A DNA stretch of 64,000 bases from Streptomyces caatingaensis (lineage in GTDB: Bacteria > Actinomycetota > Actinomycetes > Streptomycetales > Streptomycetaceae). The stretch is taken from positions 563,001 to 627,000 of the forward strand of contig NZ_LFXA01000004.1 in assembly GCF_001187435.1 (NCBI RefSeq), read 5' to 3'. The position numbers and the translations under genes were made by a program. Shown here piece by piece: positions 58,056 to 64,000 of this stretch. Below the pieces are notes generated by a model. The model was not told the origin of the DNA. It saw nothing but the letters and a program-made list of their open reading frames with translations, and did no database searches. Position 1 is the stretch's first letter. Each line of letters opens with the position of its first letter.

Positions 58056-59483
58056 GTGAGCGAAACCCGAACACCCGTCCCCGTCTCGTCCCCCGTCCGC
58101 CCCTCCCCCGCGCTCGGCGCGGCCGGCCTCTTCACGGTGCTGGTCGGCGCCGCGCTGCCGATGGTGGACTTCTTCGTCGTCAACGTCGCCCTGCCGACCA
58201 TCGACCACGACCTGCACGCCGGTCCCGCGCTGCTGGAGATGGTGGTCGGCGGCTACGGCGTGGCCTACGCCGTCCTGCTCGTCCTCGGCGGCCGGCTCGG
58301 CGACATGATCGGCCGGCGCCGGCTCTTCGTCTGGGGCACGGCCGCCTTCGGCCTGACCTCCGTCGCCTGCGGCCTGGCGCCGGACGCCTGGACGCTGGTC
58401 GCGGCGCGGGTGGCGCAGGGCGCCGCCTCCGCGCTGATGCTGCCGCAGGTGCTGGCGACGATCCAGGCGACGACCAGCGGGCCCCGGCGCGGCCGGGCGA
58501 TGAGCCTGTACAGCGCCACGACGGGCGTGGCCAGCGCGTTCGGCCAGGTCCTCGGCGGCGTCCTGCTCGCGGCCGACCTGTGGGGCACGAGCTGGCGCTC
58601 GATCTTCCTCGTCAACGCCCCGGTCACCCTGCTGGCGCTGCTGCTCGCCCGTTTCGTCCCCGAGACCCGCTCCGAGCACCCGACGCGGGTGGACGGCCCC
58701 GGCACGGTGCTGCTGTCGCTGACGCTGGTGGCGCTGCTGGTGCCGCTGACCGAGGGCCGGTCGGCGGGGTGGCCGGTGTGGGCGTGGGTGCTGCTGGCCG
58801 TCTTCCCCTTCGCGGCGTACGCGTTCGTACGGACCGAGGCGCGCGCCGAGCGGGCCGGGCGGACGCCGCTGGTGCCGCCGTCGCTGCTGCGGATCCACTC
58901 GGTGCGCAGCGGGCTGGCCGTGCTGGTCTCGTTCGGCCTGGGCTGGGGCGGCTTCATGTTCGTGATCGCCGTCGCCTACCAGGAGGGGCTGCGGCTGGGG
59001 CCGCTGGACGCGGGGCTGGCGCTCATCCCGCTGTCCGTCGCGTTCTTCACCGGCTCGCTGCTCGGGCCCCGGCTGGGCGCGCGGTACGGCCGGCGCGCGG
59101 TGACCGCCGGGGCGCTGCTCCAGGGCGTGGGCGTCGTCGGCCTGGCGCTGACCTTCCACGGGGGCTGGGACGCGCTCGGCCCGTGGGGCACGGCGCCGGC
59201 GCTGGTCGTCCAGGGCCTGGGGCAGGGGCTGCTGCTGCCGCTGACGCTGCGGACGGTGCTGAGCGAGGTGCCGGTGGCGCAGGCGGGCGTCGGGGGCGGG
59301 GTGATGGTCACCACCCAGCAGTCCTTCATGGCGCTGGGGGTGGCGGTGTTGGGCTCGCTGTTCCTGTCGCTGTCGGGGTCGCTCGGGATGCGGGACGCCC
59401 TGACGGTGACGCTCGGCGTGCATCTGGTGTCGGTGGTCGCGAACGTGGTGCTGAGCAGGCGCCTGCCGGCGGCGCTGCGCTGA
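58056..59483 (+). CDS. MFS drug exporter, DHA2 (14-TM) family
   Basis: A 475-residue exporter of the EmrB/QacA type. LPMVDFFVVNVALPTI is the first-helix motif, GRLGDMIGRRRLFVWGT is motif A, and 12-14 hydrophobic segments follow. It probably exports small hydrophobic compounds. GTG 58056 is the start. It lies next to the XRE-type gene in a divergent arrangement typical of self-resistance. Confidence 0.88.
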   Translation: MSETRTPVPVSSPVRPSPALGAAGLFTVLVGAALPMVDFFVVNVALPTIDHDLHAGPALLEMVVGGYGVAYAVLLVLGGRLGDMIGRRRLFVWGTAAFGLTSVACGLAPDAWTLVAARVAQGAASALMLPQVLATIQATTSGPRRGRAMSLYSATTGVASAFGQVLGGVLLAADLWGTSWRSIFLVNAPVTLLALLLARFVPETRSEHPTRVDGPGTVLLSLTLVALLVPLTEGRSAGWPVWAWVLLAVFPFAAYAFVRTEARAERAGRTPLVPPSLLRIHSVRSGLAVLVSFGLGWGGFMFVIAVAYQEGLRLGPLDAGLALIPLSVAFFTGSLLGPRLGARYGRRAVTAGALLQGVGVVGLALTFHGGWDALGPWGTAPALVVQGLGQGLLLPLTLRTVLSEVPVAQAGVGGGVMVTTQQSFMALGVAVLGSLFLSLSGSLGMRDALTVTLGVHLVSVVANVVLSRRLPAALR

Positions 59484-59516
59484 GGCCGGGGGCGTGGGCC
59501 GGGCCCGGACGCCGCG

Positions 59517-59562
59517 TGGCACATGGAATGACAGATATTGAAATCTGTCATTCCATGTGCCA
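59517..59562. promoter_or_regulatory. Perfect 20-bp inverted repeat upstream of the aldo-keto reductase
   Basis: The left arm TGGCACATGGAATGACAGAT (59517-59536) and its exact complement (59543-59562) flank ATTGAA. It lies between the MFS stop and the aldo-keto reductase start and is AT-rich for this genome, which favours an operator over a terminator. Confidence 0.7.
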
Positions 59563-59608
59563 CTCTCGATGGCGTACCCGTTCCCCGAACCCGCCCCAAG
59601 GAGTTCCC

Positions 59609-60613
59609 GTGCTGTACCGCACCCTCGGCACCGCCGGTCCCCAGGTCTCCGCCCTCGGCCTCGGCTGCATGGGCATGTCCGCCCTCTACGGCCACGCCGA
59701 CCGGGACGAGTCGATCGCCACCATCCACGCCGCCCTCGACGCGGGCGTCACCCTGCTCGACACCGGCGACTTCTACGCCATGGGCCACAACGAGCTGCTG
59801 ATCGGCGAGGCGCTGCGCACCGCCCCGGCCGCGCTCCGCGAAAAGGCGCTCACCAGCGTCAAGTTCGGCGCCCTGCGCGACCCGGACGGCGGCTGGTCCG
59901 GCTACGACGGCCGCCCCGCCGCGGTGAAGAACTTCGCCGCGTACTCGCTCCAGCGCCTCGGCGTCGACCACATCGACGTCTACCGCATCGCCCGCCTCGA
60001 CCCCGACGTCCCCGTCGAGGAGACCGTCGGCGCCATCGCCGAGCTCGTCGAGGCCGGCCACGTCCGGCACATCGGCCTCTCCGAGGTCGGTGCGGAGACC
60101 CTCCGCCGGGCCGCGGCGGCCGCCCCGGTCTCCGACCTCCAGATCGAGTACTCCCTCCTCTCCCGCGGTATCGAGGCCGAGATCCTGCCCACCGCCCGCG
60201 AGCTGGGCATCGGCGTCACCGCCTACGGCGTCCTCTCCCGCGGCCTGATCAGCGGCCACGTCACCCGCGACCGGCAGTTCGCCGCCAACGACTTCCGCGG
60301 CATGAGCCCGCGCTTCCAGGGCGAGAACCTCCAGCGCAACCTCGACCTCGTCGACGCCCTGCGCAAGGTCGCCGAGGAGCGCGGCGCGACGGTCGCCCAG
60401 ACCGCGATCGCCTGGGTCCTCTCCCGCGGCGAGGACATCGTCCCGCTCGTCGGCGCGCGCACGCGCGAGCGCCTCGCCGAGTCGCTCGGCGCCCTCGACG
60501 TCGCCCTCAGCCCGGACGACCTCGCCGCCATCGAGGCCGCCGTCCCCGCGGGCGCGGCGGCGGGCGAGCGCTACCCCGAGTCCCAGATGGCGCATCTGGA
60601 CAGCGAGCGCTGA
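59609..60613 (+). CDS. Aldo/keto reductase
   Basis: A 334-residue AKR. LGLGCMGMSALYGHADRDESI is the NADPH-barrel start. The catalytic Tyr region is LLDTGDFYAMGHNELLIGEAL and the Lys region is TSVKFGA. HIGLSEVGAETLRRA and LVGARTRERLAESLGAL are the NADPH-binding end. The substrate is unknown. GTG 59609 has AAGGAG at 59598-59603. It is probably regulated by the TetR encoded after it (inference). Confidence 0.92.
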   Translation: MLYRTLGTAGPQVSALGLGCMGMSALYGHADRDESIATIHAALDAGVTLLDTGDFYAMGHNELLIGEALRTAPAALREKALTSVKFGALRDPDGGWSGYDGRPAAVKNFAAYSLQRLGVDHIDVYRIARLDPDVPVEETVGAIAELVEAGHVRHIGLSEVGAETLRRAAAAAPVSDLQIEYSLLSRGIEAEILPTARELGIGVTAYGVLSRGLISGHVTRDRQFAANDFRGMSPRFQGENLQRNLDLVDALRKVAEERGATVAQTAIAWVLSRGEDIVPLVGARTRERLAESLGALDVALSPDDLAAIEAAVPAGAAAGERYPESQMAHLDSER

Positions 60614-60682
60614 GCCCGGGTTCCGGGCCCGGGTTCCGGGCCCGGGTTCCGGGCCCGGGTTCCGGGCCCGGGTTCCGGGCCC
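60614..60682. repeat. 13-bp tandem repeat, about five copies
   Basis: The unit GGGCCCGGGTTCC is repeated about five times between the aldo-keto reductase and TetR genes. Each unit holds GGGCCC and CCCGGG, so the array can form many alternative hairpins. Confidence 0.85.
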
Positions 60683-60792
60683 GCGCGCGCCCGGACCGTA
60701 CCCGCCCGTACGGGCCGCCCCCGGCGGCCGGGTACGGTCGTCCGAGAGGCCCGACCGCGAGGGCGGGCCCGACCGAAAGGACCCGCACCCCG

Positions 60793-61380
60793 ATGCCGCC
60801 CGCGCCCCTGACCCCGGAACGCATCCTCGAAGCCACCGAGGACGTCCTGCGCCGCTTCGGCCCGGCCAAGGCGACCGTCGTCGACGTCGCCCGCGCCCTC
60901 GGCGTCAGCCACGGCAGCGTCTACCGCCACTTCGGCAGCAAGGCCGCCCTCCGCGAGGCCGTCACCGAGCGCTGGCTCGACCAGTCGCACGCCGAGCTCT
61001 CCGCCATCGCGGAGTCCGCCGGCCCCGCGGCCCCCCGCCTCCGCTCCTGGCTCGCCGCCCTCTTCGCGTCCAAGCGCCGCAAGGCGGGCGACGATCCGGA
61101 GCTCTTCGCGACGTACATGGTGCTCGTCGGCGAGAACAGCGCCACCGTCGACCGCCACATCGCCGAGATGATCGCCCAGATCGCCGCCATCATCGAAACC
61201 GGCGTCGCCCAGGGCGAGTTCTCGGCCACCGACCCCACCGCCACGGCCCGCGCCGTCTGGGACGCGACCAACCGCTTCCACGATCCCGCGTACGCGGCGG
61301 AGTGGGGGCGGGAGGGGATCGACGCGGCGTTCGGGGCGGTGTGCGACCTGGTGTTGCGGGGGCTGGCGAAGTCCGCCTGA
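60793..61380 (+). CDS. TetR-family transcriptional regulator
   Basis: A 195-residue TetR regulator. The HTH is RILEATEDVLRRFGPAKATVVDVARALGVSHGSVYRHFGSKAALREAV. The C-terminal domain matches the TetR_C family seen in AKR-linked regulators. The ATG at 60793 has AAAGGA upstream. It probably binds the inverted repeat at 59517 upstream of the aldo-keto reductase (inference from neighbourhood). Confidence 0.9.
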   Translation: MPPAPLTPERILEATEDVLRRFGPAKATVVDVARALGVSHGSVYRHFGSKAALREAVTERWLDQSHAELSAIAESAGPAAPRLRSWLAALFASKRRKAGDDPELFATYMVLVGENSATVDRHIAEMIAQIAAIIETGVAQGEFSATDPTATARAVWDATNRFHDPAYAAEWGREGIDAAFGAVCDLVLRGLAKSA

Positions 61381-61486
61381 TGACACGTTCTTTACGCCCC
61401 GGTGACAGGATCTCCCTGGACCACCGGGGCGTCCTCTTCATAGGCTGACACTCCGTCCGACCCCCGGCCCGGCTGGAGTTGCACCC

Positions 61487-61795
61487 TTGACAACGCCGTT
61501 GCTGGACGACGAGCAGATCGTCCTCGCACCCGCGCATCCCCAACCGGCGGGCGAGCACGAGGGCATGGAGGACTCCATCGCCTTCGAGACGCGCCGCTCG
61601 GCCACCGGGGAACCCTACGGACTCGCGTTCACCTCCGCCGAGGCGCTCGTCTCCTGTCTCGGCCCGGACCAGCCCTGGGTGGCAGTTCCCCTCGGCGTGC
61701 TGCGCAACCTCTTCGGCCACGCGGGCGTCCCGACCGTGGCCGTCGACCCGCACGCCCTGCCGCCCCGCACGGAAGGGCACGCGGAACATGGCTGA
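61487..61795 (+). CDS. SAV_915/SseB-like small protein
   Basis: A 102-residue acidic cytoplasmic protein. EDSIAFETRRSATGEPYGLAFTSAEALVSCLGPDQPWVAVPLGVLRNLF matches the SseB-like SAV_915 family often found with type VII secretion effectors in Streptomyces. A TTG start is used. Its end overlaps the next gene by 8 bp, so it is translationally coupled. Confidence 0.65.
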   Translation: MTTPLLDDEQIVLAPAHPQPAGEHEGMEDSIAFETRRSATGEPYGLAFTSAEALVSCLGPDQPWVAVPLGVLRNLFGHAGVPTVAVDPHALPPRTEGHAEHG

Positions 61796-62090
61796 CAAGC
61801 TCAGGGCGACCGTCGAGCACATCGACGAGGCCGGGAAGGGATTCCACCGCGAAGCCCTGCACCTGGGCGAGTTCAAGCACCTGGCCTCGCCGTCCACCCC
61901 GCGCGTCGGCGACGCGGGGCTGAGCGAGGCCCTCTCCGTGCTCAGCGAAGCCTTCGGCCTCGCCCACGAGTTGCTCACGGGTCTCGTGGACACCCACGGC
62001 ACCAACCTGCGCGGCGCGGCCTCCGACTACCACCACGAGGACCTCGACCGGCGCAAGATGTTCGACGACCTGATGGGCAGGGCCAAGTGA
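61788..62090 (+). CDS. WXG100-size helical protein (type VII secretion-associated)
   Basis: A 100-residue all-helical protein with two long helices (KLRATVEHIDEAGKGFHREALHLGEF and LSEALSVLSEAFGLAHELLTGLVDTHGTNLRGAASDYHHED). The length and shape match the WXG100/ESAT-6 clan, although the central W-x-G turn is replaced by other residues. It may be a partner of the next gene product. ATG 61788 has GGAAGGG upstream; the end overlaps the next gene by 4 nt (GTGA). Confidence 0.7.
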   Translation: MADKLRATVEHIDEAGKGFHREALHLGEFKHLASPSTPRVGDAGLSEALSVLSEAFGLAHELLTGLVDTHGTNLRGAASDYHHEDLDRRKMFDDLMGRAK

Positions 62091-63349
62091 TCGACGACGA
62101 CATCACCGGGCTCAACGGCGTCGCCACGGACTACACCTCGGCCGTGGGCAAGTACGACGAGTCGTCCAAGGTCCTCAACAACAAGGTGAACGGCATCGTC
62201 CACGAGGCCGGCTGGACGGGCGAGGGCGCGGCCGCGTTCCAAGCGCGGTGGGCACACGACGGCACCATCGCCGCCGCCATGGCGGAAGCCATGTCCCAGA
62301 CCTCCGACGTGATCTCCCTCCTCACCGAGGAACTGACCGGCGCCAAGAACGACTTGGCCGACGTCCAGGAGACGGCCCGTGCCGCCGGCCTCACCCTCGA
62401 CAGCCAGGGCGGGGCGACCGGCAAGGCGGACCAGCAGGCGGCGCTCGACGCGTACCGGAAGGGCCGGGACGCGGCGCTGGCCCGGGCGCAGAGCGCGCGG
62501 GAGTCCGCGGCGCAGAGCCTGAACGCGCTCGTCGACCAGATGCTCAACAAGGGCAGCTCCACATACGTCAATGGCGCGGATGTGTGCACCCTCTCCGATG
62601 TGCTGCGGGGTCTGTACACCATTCCCGCGGCCTCTCCGGAAGCCCGGGCGAAGAAGCTGGAGAAGCTGCGGCAACGAGCCCAGGAGCTCAAGCGCGGCAC
62701 GGCCAAGTCGCTTGCGCACAACAAACTGCCAAAAGGCAGCGATGATTGGAACAGGCGTCTTCAGCAGCGTCGTGAAGCCAGGGCCAAACTGACCGAGCAA
62801 CGGCTCAAACTGACGTCGGCGGAGGCCCGGGCGCTCAAGGGCAGGTACCGGCTCAGCGGTCCGGCACGGGCAACCTTCGGTGACATCTCGGAGAGCTACG
62901 GCGGCAAGGGTCTCGGTGCAGCCGGCAAACTGGGAGCGGCCAGCACCGTACTGAACGCCGGCATGGTCGGGCTCCAGATGTACGACGACATGAGGACGAG
63001 GAACTGGTCCTGGCAGGAGGCACTTGCCCGGGATGCGACACCGGCGGCGGCGGGGATGGCGGCAGGGACAGTCGTCGAAGGAGGACTGGCCGCTGCAACG
63101 GCCGTATCGGTACCGGCCAGTGCCGCCGTGGGCCTGGGCATCGTCGCCGCGTACGGGGTGGGGACGTTCGGCTATGAACTGACCCACAGCGCGCACTGGG
63201 GAAGCAACATCCATAAGTACGGTGTCGTCGAGGGCATCGGGCGCAGCTTCGGCGACGCCGGCAAGGAGTGGGTGAAGTCCGACGTGGTGGGCATGACCAA
63301 AAAGGTCGGTCACACCGCGATGAAGGCGTGGCATGGCCTCTTCGGGTAA
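62087..63349 (+). CDS. Putative type VII secretion effector with C-terminal hydrophobic domain
   Basis: A 420-residue protein. The N-terminus (about 1-100) is a WXG100-like domain with AGWTGEGAAAFQARW (Trp 43). A long helical region with many Lys/Arg follows (to about 280). Then comes a Gly/Ala-rich hydrophobic segment, about 316-365 (TVVEGGLAAATAVSVP and VGLGIVAAYGVGTFGYEL), and a 55-residue basic tail with THSAHWGSNIHKY. It could be a membrane-acting toxin; no enzymatic motif is seen. Base composition in this gene is lower in GC than its neighbours. The start is the GTG at 62087. Confidence 0.7.
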   Translation: MIDDDITGLNGVATDYTSAVGKYDESSKVLNNKVNGIVHEAGWTGEGAAAFQARWAHDGTIAAAMAEAMSQTSDVISLLTEELTGAKNDLADVQETARAAGLTLDSQGGATGKADQQAALDAYRKGRDAALARAQSARESAAQSLNALVDQMLNKGSSTYVNGADVCTLSDVLRGLYTIPAASPEARAKKLEKLRQRAQELKRGTAKSLAHNKLPKGSDDWNRRLQQRREARAKLTEQRLKLTSAEARALKGRYRLSGPARATFGDISESYGGKGLGAAGKLGAASTVLNAGMVGLQMYDDMRTRNWSWQEALARDATPAAAGMAAGTVVEGGLAAATAVSVPASAAVGLGIVAAYGVGTFGYELTHSAHWGSNIHKYGVVEGIGRSFGDAGKEWVKSDVVGMTKKVGHTAMKAWHGLFG

Positions 63350-63836
63350 ATTGGGCAGGCGGAAGTCCGCGTATATGCCGGAGCCTCTGCACTGGGTGGG
63401 GCTGACCTACCTGGAACGCGACTTCTCCTACTGGTGGCGCCGCGTGGCACTGACGCTCTTCTGGTTCTTTCTCACAGCCCTGTCCGGCGGCATGGCCGTC
63501 GGATTCTCCTACGGCATGGCACAGGTGAACACGGCCGCCCTGATCGCCTTCGTCTCCGTCTACGGATTGCTGTCCGCTACCCTCGGCTGCACAACAGCGG
63601 TGAAAATCCGGAGAGTCGACCGACTCGGTGTCACAGTCGCCTCCCACGAGGCAAGGAAGTCCCGCTTTCACGCCTGGGAACAGAAGGCCGACGCTCTGCT
63701 TTCCAGCTGCGCCCCGGTGGTGTTCATCGCCGTTCCCATCGCGTTCGGTGCCGCGCTTCCGCACTTCATCCGCAGCTTCGGCCGCTACACCATCGGCGAA
63801 CGCGTCGAACGCCAGAAGTCCGGCCTCGACGCCTGA
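63333..63836 (+). CDS. Putative membrane immunity protein (copy 1)
   Basis: A 167-residue membrane protein that overlaps the preceding gene by 17 bp. It has three hydrophobic segments (VALTLFWFFLTALSGGMAVG, ALIAFVSVYGLLSATLGC and PVVFIAVPIAFGAALPHF). The motif YWWRRVALTLFWFF is shared with the next gene. Small polytopic proteins just after a T7-linked toxin are usually immunity proteins (inference). Confidence 0.65.
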   Translation: MASSGKLGRRKSAYMPEPLHWVGLTYLERDFSYWWRRVALTLFWFFLTALSGGMAVGFSYGMAQVNTAALIAFVSVYGLLSATLGCTTAVKIRRVDRLGVTVASHEARKSRFHAWEQKADALLSSCAPVVFIAVPIAFGAALPHFIRSFGRYTIGERVERQKSGLDA

Positions 63837-63848
63837 CGGCACAGCGCC

Positions 63849-64000
63849 ATGGCCAAGAAGAAGCGCCCCCGCAGGCACGCGCCCCAGCCTCCCCCTCCCA
63901 AGAGCCTCCACGGCGTGGGAACCACCTGGGTGGACCGCGGCCTCCCCTACTGGTGGCGCAGGCTGAAGATGACGCTGACCTGGCTGTTCTTCAGCACTGT
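63849..64000 (+). CDS. Putative membrane immunity protein (copy 2, partial)
   Basis: A paralogue of the previous gene, cut off by the window end. The visible 50 residues begin MAKKKRPRRHAPQPPPPKSL, then WVDRGLPYWWRRLKMTLTWLFFST, aligned with copy 1 (YWWRRVALTLFWFF). The ATG at 63849 lies 12 bp beyond the previous stop. Confidence 0.65.
   Translation, partial: MAKKKRPRRHAPQPPPPKSLHGVGTTWVDRGLPYWWRRLKMTLTWLFFST

Noticed and set aside
59538..59608. Possible upstream extension of the aldo-keto reductase (MTDIEICHSMCH)
   Set aside because: It translates one arm of the inverted repeat; the GTG at 59609 with AAGGAG is the real start.
60614..60682. CRISPR array
   Set aside because: The 13-bp units are directly joined, with no spacers.
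61487..64000. Prophage or integrative element
   Set aside because: No integrase, att-like repeats or phage genes are visible, and the three tRNA genes lie 26 kb away.

Overview
The window is a stretch of chromosome from a high-GC actinomycete, almost certainly a Streptomyces. GTG starts are common, codon third positions are strongly G/C, and the gene order fasR-fabD-fabH-acpP-fabF followed by a DUF3145 gene is the standard Streptomyces type II fatty-acid synthase neighbourhood. It also carries aceE, hrdA-like sigma factor, dnaG, dgt, ppdK and dus genes. Nearly all of it looks like ordinary core chromosome, with a small accessory module at the right end.

Layout. 1-5.5 kb: a tellurium/stress (ter) cluster with a TerD protein that has a Pro-rich tail, a TerA-like protein, a TerC/DUF475 membrane protein and two near-identical TerD proteins, then an AhpE-type peroxiredoxin and a DUF3052 protein. 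5.9-8.7 kb: aceE (pyruvate dehydrogenase E1). 8.7-17.8 kb: a divergent MFS exporter/TetR pair, an alpha/beta hydrolase, a DUF4429 protein, a NarL-type two-component system, a MerR regulator, a serine hydrolase and a pirin. 17.9-22.8 kb: the fatty-acid synthase operon with its regulator. 22.8-35.2 kb: mixed metabolic, envelope and redox genes, including a frameshifted SGNH hydrolase, a secreted pyroglutamyl-peptidase homologue with Ser where Cys is expected, a nitrilase-family amidohydrolase, a MarR/oxidoreductase pair, a class F sortase, OsmC and thioredoxin. 35.2-35.6 kb: three tRNA genes (one CAU, two Asn). 35.8-43.6 kb: YtxH-like protein, FGGY kinase, group 2 sigma factor, DNA primase, FAD oxidoreductase and dGTPase. 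43.7-52 kb: SanA-like protein, secreted trypsin-like protease, SDR, two proteins of unknown function, an APC permease and an ArsR-type regulator. 52.3-61.4 kb: ppdK, PhnA-like protein, dus, then two regulator/target sets (XRE-type regulator/MFS and aldo-keto reductase/TetR).

The most interesting part is 61.5-64 kb. Five tightly packed, partly overlapping genes encode an SseB/SAV_915-like protein, a WXG100-sized helical protein, a 420-residue protein with an N-terminal WXG motif and a Gly/Ala-rich hydrophobic C-terminal segment, and two tandem paralogous small membrane proteins. The second of these runs off the window. This looks like a type VII secretion-associated toxin with duplicated membrane immunity proteins. 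Its base composition is less GC-rich than the surroundings.

The sequence also has many perfect or near-perfect palindromes in divergent promoter regions (10.36, 16.09, 17.81, 19.06, 30.22, 55.19, 55.29 and 59.52 kb). Most are best read as local operators. There is no CRISPR array, no rRNA, and no clear insertion sequence or prophage.
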